From: Atkinsonella hypoxylon | Lineage: Eukaryota; Ascomycota; Sordariomycetes; Hypocreales; Clavicipitaceae | NCBI GenBank assembly: GCA_000729835.1 | Contig: JFHB01000105.1 | Span: forward strand, 1 to 64,000 | Direction of reading: 5' to 3' | Length of the DNA stretch: 64,000 nucleotides | Shown: piece after piece, positions 11,801 through 23,993 of the stretch | How positions within the stretch are numbered: the first letter of the stretch is position 1 | How the letters are laid out: every line of letters begins with the position of its first letter | Notes under the pieces: model-generated | Seen by the model: only the letters and a program-made list of their open reading frames with translations | The model's database searches: none | What the model was told of the DNA's origin: nothing | Program-made: the position numbers and the translations under genes

Positions 11801-14800
11801 AACCGCTGATAGCTTTCCTGCATATGTCCGAATAATTTCTGTGTACGAAAAAGCAGCTGTTGGCTGTCTCCTTGGTCCTCGACTTCAACCGACAGAATAA
11901 AGTTTCGGAACTGGATATTCATGAATAGTTGTGTGAATAGCGAGTTCAGGTAGCAGGTATTAGAGAGATTTCGAAGCCCGACATAGCCACATGGCGCACG
12001 GATGGCTCTTGAACGATCAAAGTGATAAGGTATGTCGTACATGTATGGATCATCTGCACGGCATTAGACTGGTCCGATCCTGCCACAATCATCTTTCATG
12101 AGGAAGAACGTACCGGGCTCATCATTATAGAATGGTACAAGCCCACTCATTGTATCAAGCATGTGATGAAAATTATCGCGTTTATACATGATAAAGAAAA
12201 AAATGCTTTCGTGTAATTTCATCCTCGTGGGCATGTTATGAACTACTTGAGGCACCATATCCCTGTCGCCCCGACGCTTTCGGGGGAATAGGTGCCGCCA
12301 GAACAGGCGTGCAGGGACGTTACTAGCTCAGAGTCAGAAATATTATCGAGTAAATACACGATTGCTTTTTCAACGTGATTTCTTACTCATCAATGGCTGC
12401 AGAAGTCCGTAAATTCTCATCTAGTTGCAAGCACATGTGCAATACTGATGTCAGCCCTGTGCCAACGGGATCAATTATGTCTGGCTGGTCGACTCTCTGT
12501 TATACGTTAATCTGGGCTTCTTGTCACGATATACATTGCATCTGACTTACCTCGGTGGAGGTGTGCTTCAGCAACAGATCGAGGGTTGCGATCGCAAGAG
12601 ATTCCATGTCAACAGCCGATGGGCTTTTTGTATTGATTTGTTCCACCAGATACAGAAGCAACCTGAAATATTCCTCTGAGCCTGCAGAGTAATCGAGGCA
12701 ACAAGGCAACACATCGATCATAACCGAACACAAGGTGATCATCTGGTATGACCCTTGGCTGCTAGTTGCAGAATCGTCGCTCTTGGCCACAGGGGAAGCG
12801 ATAGGGGGAGCTCGGGCAGTGTCTTCAATAAGCTCAACAACGGTCTGTCTGACCCATTTGCGGGTATCTTTCAAAACAAAGTCGGCAATTGACTTCAAGA
12901 ACCCAGTTTCCGAAGTGATGGTATCCCAGAATTCAGCACTCGACGATCCAACGCGGAAAATTGCCGTGCAAGCACGTTCAATCAATATTAGACTTGGGTC
13001 ACCATCAGACTCCTCTGCCATGCACAAAATGTCGTACAGGCGGATGGCAGAGGGCACCATACAGCTTTTGAGGTCTATTGTTGAAGCACGATTGGTAGCA
13101 TCTGCGGCTTCCAGTCAATATATGCAAGCAAAAACGACATCGTCTAATACGACACGCACCATTGAACAGTTTCACATATATTTGCATCAATGCCCCTGCG
13201 ATTCGAAGGCGCAGCGCGGCTGAAACGTCGTCCAAAATTTCAGGATCAGAAATAGCACTGACTACCAGGCGAAGAGATCTTTCGACAGCTTGCTGCGAAG
13301 TTTCTTCCAGCGCAGAGAGGGTTTGCGCGTCTGAGCCAGCTTGCGTTCTTCGGTACTGAGCGGCTTCCACGTAGTCACTGATAGCGTGTATTGCATAGAG
13401 CGTTTTGAATGGTTGGCCTTTTAAAAAAATTTCGACGTGCGATACGTCTTTCGACTCGAATTTCGCAATGAAATTTCCATCGGCAGGAAGTTGCACGAGA
13501 AACTCATACATCTGCTCATATCAGCTTCGAGTCACAATCACAATGTCTTGGAAAGAACCTACATCTTCAGCGAACTCCTCTTCCATTCCCAAGTAGTCCC
13601 ATAGTTCTTTAAAATGAGCCAAGATCTCGATTTCCAATTGTGATGATCCAGGTCTGATACCATTGGTCGTGCTTGGGCTATCTTCCTCGCGTTTCACAAG
13701 TATAATGTCGTCTTGAATGTGTAAGTCATGCAAGGTCAGAGTAACCTGATCCTCTGAAGGAAACCACTGCTGCCCGCGATAATATATTCGAAAGTCCTCG
13801 AATCCGGTGACTTCTCTTATGCAAGATAGAAGGCATGCAACTGTGTTGCCACGGCCAATGTGTAACGACTTGGCACAAGTCTGTTTGCAACCATTGAAAG
13901 CTTGATACTTGAGCTCTGCGGAGCTTCCAGCCATCTCGTCTGGAACATCGATAATGAAAGGTCTGATATCAGGAACAGAGAACTTAGGCTCAGCTTGGTA
14001 TTTTTCAAGAAAATACCTCAGCAATTGTAGCGAGCGCCTGAACACGATCTCTTGCTGCTGCAGTTCGCTGTCACCCGCAACAATGACCATTGCTTCATCA
14101 TCACCACTTTCAATGATCTGTCTAGAACCCTTGATCCTTCTCGCTACAGTTCTCATTTGATCCAAGCATCGGGAAACGAGCAAAGCGTGGATTTTTCGAG
14201 CGCGGGGTTTGGAGTTGAATCTCATGGCGTTGCTCTCAAGATATAAATCAATAACAATAGTAGAAATAGCACGTGCGACCAGCAGAGAGTCATCTGCTTC
14301 CAGAACTATTCTCCACAACAGCTCGACACCACTGTTGGATAATGACTGCGGGTCATCGAGTGCAAAATCATTGTTGTCCCTGGCAAGAGCCAGAACACGT
14401 TCGCGGACGAACTCGAGCATTCCATCCGAAAAGCAGGAGGCGGACAGACCGGGCAAGTACTTGGAAAAACAAGCTTGAATAAATACGTTTTTTAGAGACA
14501 CCTTTCTCATAACGTTGATGATAATCATCCAACCTGCTGCTCTATCCTCGGCACATGGGGATTCTGGCCCAACAAGGAGATCGAAAAGTTTGTTGCCGAG
14601 TTCCTCGGTGATGGCTGACGGCTGAAAGTGTACTATGTTCGCAATCATGTCTCTTCTTGGTATGTTGTGGTCGCCTGATAATACAGCCACCGCCTCCGGT
14701 TGCTTGCAAGCGCGGATGACGTGTGCCAGCTCTGCGACCACCAGCCTTGGAAAGTCATGCTGATCAGCCAAGTCTTGAAGATCTCTGGATACGGTGCCTC

Positions 14801-17416
14801 TGATGGCCATTGATAAGCACCACAGACTGCCCAAGGTTGTGAATGACTGCTGGGCGATATCATCTATACAGTCCGAGTACAGTATTTTTCGGTCCTCGGG
14901 GCTGGGACCATAAATGAGTAGCTCTTTCAACTTTTGCGTGGCCGCGAACTGCAACTCAGGATCCACAGAACGGCGTCCTGAAATCCAAAATGCTGAAGTA
15001 TCTCTCAATAACCTCAGACAAAGATTGTACGGATGTAAAGAGGGGGTAAGCTGCTCGGTTTGGCAACGCGAAACCATAGCTTCCATGATGCTATCCCATA
15101 ATGTGCGTATCGCTGGTGAATAATCTTCCAGCGGAAGTGTATCAAGCTTCTCGCACCAGACCAATAGACCGTCGTAATCAAGCAGATTGGTTATGTTGGA
15201 TATCACACGCGCCAGAGCGTCTGCGACACGTGGATCTTGGCTTTGTGTTAAGCCTTGCCACAACCGGTCGGTATGGCTCTGATTGTACATCTTGGTGACA
15301 ATGAGAAATCCTAGTACGTTTGCGCTCTCCACGATAATCTCCGGGTGGCAATTGGGGCCAAATATGTAGTCTGCCAGGTGTGTCTGAAGCATGTGTTTGC
15401 CGAGATGTTCAAGGAACTGAGTGTTATCCTCATCAGCAGTATCAGTAGTATTTGCGACACTTTTCCAGACAAAGACAAGATCTGAACACAATTTGGATAT
15501 AGCCATAACACGAAGTTGCATTTGGCTAGATCGAATCAACCGTTCTAAAATCTCGACTCTCCATTTCCATGCAATGGCTTCAATGGTATGCGCCATTGGG
15601 AGGTCGGGAAAGTCGAGCTTATGTTTGTGCAATGTGCCTGCAGCCTGTGGGTGGCCGCCACGTAGAACGCATTTGAGCATTTCGGACAAGGCATGAAGTA
15701 GGGCCGTTGCAGTATCGGCAGATAGCTGAGTGACGTGCTTTTCGATCACTAAGTCCAGGCAGTCCGTGAGATCACTCCAAACCTGATGCCCACACTGTAG
15801 TTGCACCTTGGCCTGCCTCACCCGACCGCCGCTGCGATCGCCATTAACAATGAACGCTGCCTCTCGCATACAAGCTCCGAGAACCTGCGCAATAGGCGCG
15901 AGTGCATCCATGAGTCTGGGAGACTGAGGGACAAGGGAGATCAGTAGGTGCGCTAACTGTGACAGATCATTCACGCTTCCTCCTTGGCTGGATTGGAATT
16001 TGATGATGAGATAGGATGCCATGTCCGGTGGCGGCCAGCTCAAGGCAGGCTGTGCTTCGTCCGCGGCATTAATAAAACCTGAGTCGGCGGATAAAATTTC
16101 ATGTAGCTGCTGCAGATACCTTGGGGAAAAGATATTAGGAAAGCTCTGACTCTCGGACCTACGAGCGGATTGTGTGTCTTTCATAGATGCTATATCTAAC
16201 GCTACCATCCGCGCCGCGAGACAAGCAAAAGTGGAGTAGATATCAATGACACTGTTGCGAAGCTCGGGTATCTTGGCAGTTTCTGGGCTACAAAAATGAT
16301 CAGTATACATAATCCAGGGTGTTAATAGTGAGTTGGACGATTATAGTGAGAACTTGGAATAGCCATGTAACAACAAGACTGTCATACCCTCTAGCTGATA
16401 ATTGGAAGATCACATTCGGAAACGATAACCAGAAAGATGCGTAAGTTTCTCGAGAGTTAAGCACAATAGACTGTTCGGCCAGTACAGCAAAATTAAGATA
16501 GTCTTCGATCCAGGCTTGTACTTGGGCAATAATTTTGCTGTCAATAGGAGAGTCTGTTGTGATGTTAGCTAGAAGACCCCTAAGCGCAGTTACGCAAAAG
16601 GAATAGAAAGAGTAAAAACGCGTACTTACGGGTAGAGAGATATTCAAGTATGCGATGCAGGGGTGCAGAAGGATCATCATCGGGTTCAGAAAATGGAAAT
16701 CGTAGAACAGGGTCAAAAGCAGACAAATCATGGCCTGTTATTCCTGTAGCTCTGTCGTCGACTGAGAACACCATCTCATCGTCGCTGTCATCAGTTTCTG
16801 CGTCGGATATACAGATCAACTCCACTGGTGGACTGGCGGAGTTGGATTCTTGGGATTCGCTCATATTTGACTTGATTCGCTGCACATTCTTCTTTATGTC
16901 CAGCGAAGTTCCTCCAGTTTTTATTGTAGAGCAAGTGGATTGCTTTGGAGTAGGTGATAGCGGCTCCATGGCATTAATAGAAGGATCATTAGAATGCCGG
17001 AGGTTGAGCGTAACCTTGCTCGAGGATAGAGGCGTAGAGCTGCTTGGAACACTCTCTGTTGCGATCTGCGGTATGTGCAGAAGCTCTGGATGTTCAAGTG
17101 CCGGCATGACCTTAGCATCTCGCAGCTGGTCCAGGACGGAGTCATTTAAGGCAGTGTCGTCAGTGTCGTTAGTATCAATGGTATTGCTTATAAGAGGCGC
17201 CTCATCCTGTGTAGAAGTTGATGGTGGGGATGATGTCGAACCAGATGTTCGACGCCTCTTGCGAGCCAACAGGTCGCTATCGTCAAAAGGATTTGGACGA
17301 GTAGAAGGTGGGTCAGGAGAAGGAACAAAATCCTGTTCATCTGGTGAATTCCGCGTTGCTGTCGTGTCTGTCGGTGTCGAGGGCTGACCCATCTGATTGT
17401 CCGACGAGTTGTCCAT
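8811..17416 (-). CDS. Giant USP-family ubiquitin C-terminal hydrolase
   Basis: Twelve exons (17416-16630, 16568-16388, 16287-13563, 13511-13160, 13101-12551, 12496-12387, 12322-12114, 12053-11484, 11425-11374, 11317-9093, 9013-8957, 8896-8811) join in phase to 2,634 residues. It is a cysteine deubiquitinase (peptidase C19) of the large USP9X/USP34-like class, which removes ubiquitin from substrates. The catalytic domain starts with the Cys box GYVGLRNLSNTCYLNS (Cys1672, codon 11953-11955). A KYKCSTCDRH zinc-finger pair follows, then LICHLKRFDFN and the His box GTAESGHYYSYIRE (His1923). The first 1,600 residues are mostly helical, as in armadillo-type USP arms; residues 1-260 are disordered with a KRRRT basic patch. 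The C-terminus is acidic. Exon 11 uses the acceptor AAAG|AG after a T-run; a neighbouring AG two bases on is possible. Substrates unknown. Confidence 0.92.
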
Positions 17417-18288
17417 CAGCTTGGTGGGATGATAGGCAGCGAGGGCACAGAGCTAGTCCAGGCAAAGACGTCACAGCGTCGTGAGAGCCGGCTGTGCGGC
17501 AGCTGTATGAAATTAACATGTGTGACAGGGGTGATAATGGGCAGTAAATCTGCCGGAAAGTTAAAGCCCTTGGAGGACCGCACCAGATCCGGTGTTTTAT
17601 TTTAGAAAAGAAATATATTGTAAATAGAACGCAGCTGCGACGTGATGCGACTTGGAGGAAATGGGAAAAAAAGTCGAGCTGTGAAAGTCGATGTGAGTGG
17701 TGAGGTAGACGATGGCAGCAGCGGATTGGCTGAAAGGACGCGGCGCTTGTGTGGAACAGTGGCGGGCCAAGTGAGGGGCGAGGGGGTTAGCTCAGGCTTG
17801 ATCAGTACCTACTAGGTAGTGGGCGCGCATGTACCGGTACTCGGATTGCCCGGGCACCCCAGGCACAGCTGCGAGGTACCAGGCTCGACACGAGTGAGCT
17901 CTACAGACTAGGACGAGCGTCAGGCATCCAGTACGCGCTACTTACCAGGTGCCTAGGTACCTATGTACCCCTAGGTAGGTAGGTAGACTTCCTCCTCGCA
18001 TTACCCGCGTGGCTCGTGTGCATGCGATAATCAAAATGAAATGTACCATACGGATTGCTTTGGGTTAGGTGCGCGACAAATCATGGGCTTCGACGTGATG
18101 CATGTGGGTGGTTGGCTTTCCAACATGGGAATGGCTTTTATCTATTCGTCCATGGCCATTTCTAAGTCACCCTTATGTGGTCTATTTCTGGTAATGCCAA
18201 GCTTTGAATCGAGAGCTGTGGCTCTAGTACATGAGGGTCCATGTCCATGAATTTGACATTCTCGACTCTGAAAGGAGAAAGATAAAAA

Positions 18289-18336
<48 letters not shown>

Positions 18337-19129
18337 GACCGACAAAAAATACAAGCTGCCTAACAAATTCCAATCCTGTACCTAGTAGATATATACTTTT
18401 GTCCCAACTTAACTCCAGATTCGGTAAGGAGAACAAAATTCAGACAGCATACGACCTCATAGCGTGATCTGCTACCCGGAGACAATAAGCTTCGCCATTA
18501 CGAATCGTCTAGGGCGAATAAATAGTTGGGGCAACAAGAGTATTGGGATACAAGCAGACACATGGTTTCGGTCTTAATACGTCGATATCTTAACCATGTA
18601 ATTTTACCTCAAATGGGGTCCTCCTCCCTCTATCCCTTTGAGTGCTCGACGCAGTAACCAGTTCACGATTGAACCAGTTGGGCCAATCAGGACTAGTGAG
18701 GTCGAACACCATAGACTACCGGATAGGCACGTGGGAACCACTATGATCGAAGTCCTAGCAACTTCTGGAACTACGAACGCGCTTTGTTCAGACGCACCCC
18801 CCAAGGCATTAAATTGGGTGGGTCCCGTGACCTGGTTGTATCTTCGAGTGACAGCCGAGTCCCACCATCTACCTAGGTCTTAGGTAGGTCGATAGCAGCA
18901 GGGGTTGAAATAAGAAGATATCAAAACCACAAACTAGGCCCACTCTTCCTCCATCTTTTCCAGCATCATTGACCTAGGTCATTTTTAATATTCTCCATAT
19001 TACACCATACAGTCTGCATAAATGACAAAACATCTTCTCAACAACACCACCTGTCTCAGGATTCAGTAACAAGCCTCGTTGTGTAAGGAACATATAGCTT
19101 ACAAGTCCTATTGCTCGGTTCGGACGAAT
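17417..19129. other. Intergenic region between deubiquitinase and Pop3 promoters
   Basis: These 1.7 kb lie between the start codons of two divergent genes. Clusters of CCTAGGTA/TACCTAGG-like palindromic motifs occur at 17806-17820, 17940-17985, 18860-18895 and 18970-18980. A (GA)21 tract is at 18291-18333. No frame has an identifiable domain. Confidence 0.55.
18291..18333. repeat. (GA)21 microsatellite
   Basis: About 21 perfect GA units in non-coding DNA. The Arg-Glu and Leu-Ser repeat frames over it are artefacts. Confidence 0.95.
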
Positions 19130-19972
19130 ATGACTACTCTGGCCGCGGCCGCTGGTCGCAAACGCGTTGTGCATAATTTAGAGACACCATTCTCGACCGT
19201 TACCTGGTGAGGCCCGGGCGATGACGACTACCTTCACGTGTACAAAAGACTAACGTAACTAGGCCGGAGATATCTTCCGAGGACCAGGACACGATCCTGG
19301 AGCTACTATGCGAGTAGGTCTACACCCATGGCATGGCTGTCAATATACTAGTTAACGTTTCTCAGTCTGTTAAGCCCCATAGGGCAACACCGAAAGACGC
19401 ATATCAAAAGATCCAAAGGGAAACGTACCGCCAAAAGAGAGGGTTTGAATGCAGCCGAGAAAAATTCAGCGTCGGAAGCCATCGCACCCCGGCCAGCTGA
19501 ACCCGGAATCATCCACCATATCGTTGTTGGATTCAACGCCATATGTCGATACATGGAGTCATTGCCCATAAATGCAGATGCCCATACCATAGGTAGCTCG
19601 GAAAAGCTATATAGCATGGTTTTTGTGGCTCGGGGTAATCAGTCAGCCGCGTTCAATTGTCACTTCCCTCGCATGGTGGGTTTTGCATCTAGAAAGGGCT
19701 GCTCGGCTGAGAACATAAGGCTCATAGGGTTCTCCAAACCTTGCTCCGACAAGCTGGCCGCTTGCTTAGGGATTGCGAGAGTGTCTTCCTTAGCCGTCAA
19801 GAGGGATGCTCCAGGCGCAGAAGTCCTTTGGAAATTTGTCAGTGACCATGTCGCTCCCGTCGATATTGCTTGGCTCAGTAGCCTGGGTAGCGTGTGCTAC
19901 AAGCCAACCCAAATCGCCGCCGTGCAGACGACTGTTGGACCTAAGAGAGTGAAGACAGCTAAAGCTCAATAA
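19130..19972 (+). CDS. pop3: RNase P/MRP subunit Pop3 (Rpp38-like)
   Basis: Three exons, 19130-19206, 19263-19313 and 19366-19972, encode 244 residues. Pop3 is a protein subunit of RNase P and RNase MRP, which mature the 5' ends of tRNAs and cleave pre-rRNA in the nucleus and nucleolus. Both introns (56 and 52 bp) are phase 2; the first has a CTAAC branch site 3 nt before its acceptor-side TAG. The spliced N-terminus MTTLAAAAGRKRVVHNLETP runs into FSTVTWPEISSEDQDTILEL and LLSPIGQHRKTHIKRSKGKR, matching fungal Pop3. The C-terminal half (L7Ae/Rpp38-like fold) contains GFSKPCSDKLAACLGIARVS, LWKFVSDHVAPVDIAWL and ends with TTVGPKRVKTAKAQ. The 51-bp middle exon is easily missed, which would hide the N-terminus. 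Assignment rests on these motifs. Confidence 0.87.
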
Positions 19973-20449
19973 GTTGGCTTAATCATTCTTCTTCCCTTCG
20001 ATCCCCGGCTGGCGAGCCTCGTTAATCCTTGAGCCTAATTTTAACAAACCAGATTCGAGAAAAACAAGATGCGAAATTTGAAATATGCAAATGGATTTGA
20101 TCAAAGAAAGCCAACCCACTTGAGCCGTGTTTGCAAAGGATGATTGTAATTGGTGCCTGAACAGACTCAAGCTCTCTCTGTCAGATCTTGGCAGGTGCTC
20201 GGTAGCTGATGACAGCTGATGGCGGGCTAACAAACAAAACATTGTCCCGCCTCCCCTCCCCCTTCCCACACTTGCACTCTTCTACGCTTCCACAGCTCTG
20301 ATTCATCCTTCTTTCATCACCAATTCTACGTGCTAGGTATCTAGTGAAAAGTGGCAAACGACTTCGCCAAATAGCCTGCAAAAACTACACAGAAAGTCTG
20401 CCTTGAAGCTGACAGAAAAGCAACTAGGCCAGGGAGCTATTCCTCGACC
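19973..20449. other. Intergenic region after Pop3
   Basis: 477 bp between two tandem genes, holding the Pop3 3' flank and the promoter of the next gene. A pyrimidine-rich stretch CCCGCCTCCCCTCCCCC lies at 20247-20263, a common element in fungal promoters. No gene is seen. Confidence 0.5.
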
Positions 20450-21672
20450 ATGACTGGGTCTGCTTTCAACGATCCCCGAAAGCTTGCGGACGCAAGAGCA
20501 CTAGCCAATAGTTTCAAAAAGGGACATGACAAGGCCACATTATATGAGGAAGCAAACAGCTCGCGCGACTCTTTTCACGGGCACAATAAAGGTATGACAG
20601 CGTAACGTAGTAGAACCTTTCACTATAGATGGCTGATACAAAAAGTGCCAGATGCTGTGAGATTTGTGGAGGTGAAGGAGCCGGCTGTACCATCGGTCAG
20701 GCAGTATGATGGCAGTGCATTAAGATCCGGATGGCAGACTCTGAATGCTAGCGCAAACGCACCAGATATGGCAGGTGCAATAAATTTTCTGGCTCGAATA
20801 GACGAGGTGGCCAAGCCTTGTGTATCGGACGCGACTACAGCGAACCCCCGAACGGGAGAGATTTGTTCTGCAAGAACCACAGACATCGGCACACCATCGT
20901 CTGTTACGCTGTTTAAGTCTGAATTTAACAACAGCATATCCGCAGACAATGATCAGAACTGTATTGACGAAGTGAATGCAGAGAGACTTGCAGATCTTCT
21001 GGAATCCTTCTCTTTTGAGGAAGGAGATACTCGGGGAAACTCTTCTGAGTCCATTCTTGACACCTTTTTAGCATTGTTAGCCGAGAACAGTGACCTGACA
21101 AAAGAGTTGGAGGATACCAAAGCCTCTTGTATCAAGGAGAGTACGATTGTTGACGGAAGCCATAAGTCTGAAAACGGCACTATTACGCCCAACGACGAGG
21201 TTGGGGCTACGCCGGCTTGCACCCAATCAGAAAAAATTATGCCCGAAGTGGCCTGCCGGAATCCGTCACCTTCGAAGAACTCAGAACTAAGAGCCAAGGC
21301 CCCTGCTTTCTTCCCACCCCAAAAACAAGACACAACATGTGCGTACGGACTTAAAGCTCCACTCATCAGATAGATCACTGACTTCTGTTGACTGAAATAG
21401 TCGAAAAAGTTGAGCAACAACTTCCCTTCACCGGAAAATTCGACAGTACGGACGACAATGGTGAACGTGGGTTCTGGCCGCCGATGGAGTACACTGCACC
21501 GGCTCTCTCTGTAGCAGCAGTACCCGTAAGCTACACAATCTGGGTTCCAGTTCATCCTTTGGCGACTGATTACTCGAAGGTCCAGCAAAGCATTGTTTCA
21601 ACACCAGCCAAGCCCATGCAAGGGCTGGCTACCTCCAGGTGGGCAACTCGTCAGTCAGGTCAGGTGGACTAA
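20450..21672 (+). CDS. Unrecognised 366-residue protein
   Basis: Three exons, 20450-20591, 20652-21338 and 21401-21672, join in phase (introns of 60 and 62 bp) to 366 residues. The acceptor at 20650-20651 (CCAG|AT) is the one that keeps the frame; the ATG at 20450 has CGACC before it. The protein is largely polar. The N-terminal exon (MTGSAFNDPRKLADARALAN) looks helical and may be conserved. The middle has acidic segments around ERLADLLESFSFEEGD and FLALLAENSDLTKELEDTKA, the second possibly a short coiled coil. The C-terminus has TIWVPVHPL and the short motif GLATSRWAT. No membrane segment, signal peptide or catalytic motif is seen. I do not recognise the family. Coding status is supported by three open, phase-compatible exons. 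Confidence 0.7.
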
Positions 21673-21983
21673 GTTGGCGACGAGGTATGTGACTGTCAAT
21701 ACCAGAAGGACCATGCATTTCCAGTCCGTATTTAGGGGAGAGTAATGTGTTTTAAAAACATTTGCGGGGACGAATTTACCGCATATCATGAAAATTGATC
21801 CGTTACGTGCCAGATGGAGCTTCTGATCATAAAGTTTGCTCTTAGAGACAAACAGAACTGCACAATATCACAATATCAGTGCCCTGCGACGGCTTCTCTG
21901 CAAAAATAATTAGTGCTGAAAGTCGGTTCAATCATGAATCCGTTTCTATTGCGATAACGATATCTGTGGTTCGAGAACATTTT
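21673..21983. other. Convergent intergenic region
   Basis: 311 bp between the stop codons of two convergent genes. It should hold both 3' UTRs; it is moderately AT-rich and contains no gene. Confidence 0.6.
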
Positions 21984-23993
21984 CTAGCTCGATACACCCT
22001 GCTCCAGCATTTTGACGCCTTCTCTAACCTTAGGCGAGAAGTGCTTCCTCAAAAGTTCGCCCTCCCAGATCGTAGATGCAAACGGATTGCTCCCTTCTAC
22101 AGACTCACTTAAAGCATTGAATTTACCATTTCCCTTGCGCTCTTCGGTATTCCAAAGACTGCTGATTTTTTCCCCGTGAGTATGCGCGACGTCATTAAGC
22201 AGAGCTAGCACTGCTTGTGAAGATTTCTCTGGCAGCTGCAGTGCTGCAGTCATGAGCTGTTTTGTGAATGCAGCCAGTCGCAATGGGGCTACCTGGCGGA
22301 TGTTGTAATGAGGAAGCAGAATGCCCGTTAGAGACCGGAGTAACAGCACGGTAGTAGTCTGTACATTGATTTTGGAGCAGACTGATGATGGTGATGGCGT
22401 GGTGAGGCGGGTATTTTCGAGGTCAGATTGCACAGAAAGGGGCAAGAGAGAGCGGAAGAGGTGTGTTGTGAAATAGGATAGATCGAGATGTAGGTCATTG
22501 CGGGACTTGTGGGCATCTTGACCTGCTAGCAAGGCGCAGGCAGTCACTGTGCACAGAAGAGCTTCTCTCGTGAGGTTTCGTATTGACTCCTCGTCGTCAC
22601 CTTCCAGGATGGTTCCTTCTTCTACGGGCTCGTTTTCGGCGTCTTCGTCGCTATGACGGATAAGGTCCCTCAAAGCTTCCAACAGATCTCCGAAGAAGTC
22701 CTGATTGATTAGATGTGCGTATTTCGCTAGCCCCTCGAGAACAGCACCCATGAGGTGTGGCGAGCGCTGTTTGAGGATGCGGAAATATGTGGCGAAGACG
22801 AGTTTCAAGGTGTCTGACTGCATTCGCTCGCGCTCTTCATGGCTCACGAGGGCATCAGCTAGATCCATGTCCTTCTGCAAACCTTTTTGCTCCTTGATTT
22901 CTTTTCGCTCCTTCTTAGTTCGAAATTCGCGCTTGTTTTTTTTGAGCTTGGGGGTTGTCTGCTCCACGGTATCCTGGGATGCTTTGCCAGAGAATTCTGA
23001 CAACAGTCGAAGGCTGAGGAACAAATTGATGACGCTTTCGTGGACGGCAAAGTCCTTGGCTCTCATCATCTTGGTGATGAGCGATACGGCCTCAAGCGTG
23101 GGTCGTCCTTCGTCGTCGTCGCGGAACAAGGTCTCGAGGGCCTCAATCGCCTTTTGACCATCTTTATCTAACTTTCTTCGGCTTAGTTTGCCCACGATGA
23201 TTCGAAGCAGGTCGGTGCGGAAGTTGAAGTGAGGCGCTGAGGTGAGCAGGGTGCATGCACAGGTTACTGCAACGTTAGAGAGACTCTGTTCGCCGCGAAC
23301 CGGCGTTGCTTGCGATCTGGCGCACTGAGCGAGCTCTTTGATATAGGATTGGTACCCTGCCACCAAAGATTGTTCGAACTGTCTCAAGGCACGAATTTCC
23401 TTTGAAAGCTTCTCTTTGACTGTGTCCCCTGTTTGCGGACGTATTCTGTACCCGGGGATGATGTCTTTATATACTACCATTTGGGTCATGAGTGCCAGCA
23501 TACGAATTGTCAATATCTTGGACTCGCCGATCTTGGCGAGTGTCTTCAAGCCGCTGATGTTTTCTTCGGGATTTTCGTTAAGCAAGGTAGCGACTTTGGC
23601 AAGTTCTTCTTGAGCCTCCAGTATTTTTTGAGATTCAGGTATTTGTGTCTTTCCCTCCTCTTCTTGCTCAAAGTCGGGCTCGGACTCTATTTCGTCGTCT
23701 CGCCCTCCCAACCATTCGGTGTCACTCGCGATGGACGCTGATGAGTCGTCTTCTGGGTCGAGGCCCTTTAATAACTCCAGGCGACCGTCCGCTGTTTTCA
23801 AAGGAAGCCTGTTGCTTCCCTTGTCGTCCTTATTCCCTTTTCGTGGTCGATTTTCGTAGTCTTGCTCGAGGTTCCAGTTGGCAGCTTGCTTAAAGAAGTC
23901 TTTCTGGGCTTTTCGCGACGAGGACGCATATTGAGATTCGCCATCTGGTGAAGCATGATGCAATTTTCTCTTCTTTATGCCGTGGACTCCCAT
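21984..23993 (-). CDS. noc3: Nucleolar complex protein 3 (Noc3)
   Basis: One exon of 669 residues. Noc3 pairs with Noc2 and accompanies pre-60S particles from nucleolus to nucleoplasm; in yeast it also helps load the pre-replication complex. The N-terminus MGVHGIKKRKLHHASPDGES is basic, and an acidic region lies near residues 75-120. The NOC3 N-terminal domain begins near KILEAQEELAKVATLLNENP and includes GLKTLAKIGES, LALMTQMVVYKDIIPGYRIR and FEQSLVAGYQSYIKEL. A CBF/Mak21-type helical repeat region fills the second half, ending with REGVKMLEQGVSS. A lysine-rich segment with KKNKREFRTKKERKEIKEQK is near the middle. The ATG at 23991-23993 is the only reasonable start. It is divergent from Rpf1, another 60S factor. 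Confidence 0.92.
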   Translation of the reverse strand: MGVHGIKKRKLHHASPDGESQYASSSRKAQKDFFKQAANWNLEQDYENRPRKGNKDDKGSNRLPLKTADGRLELLKGLDPEDDSSASIASDTEWLGGRDDEIESEPDFEQEEEGKTQIPESQKILEAQEELAKVATLLNENPEENISGLKTLAKIGESKILTIRMLALMTQMVVYKDIIPGYRIRPQTGDTVKEKLSKEIRALRQFEQSLVAGYQSYIKELAQCARSQATPVRGEQSLSNVAVTCACTLLTSAPHFNFRTDLLRIIVGKLSRRKLDKDGQKAIEALETLFRDDDEGRPTLEAVSLITKMMRAKDFAVHESVINLFLSLRLLSEFSGKASQDTVEQTTPKLKKNKREFRTKKERKEIKEQKGLQKDMDLADALVSHEERERMQSDTLKLVFATYFRILKQRSPHLMGAVLEGLAKYAHLINQDFFGDLLEALRDLIRHSDEDAENEPVEEGTILEGDDEESIRNLTREALLCTVTACALLAGQDAHKSRNDLHLDLSYFTTHLFRSLLPLSVQSDLENTRLTTPSPSSVCSKINVQTTTVLLLRSLTGILLPHYNIRQVAPLRLAAFTKQLMTAALQLPEKSSQAVLALLNDVAHTHGEKISSLWNTEERKGNGKFNALSESVEGSNPFASTIWEGELLRKHFSPKVREGVKMLEQGVSS

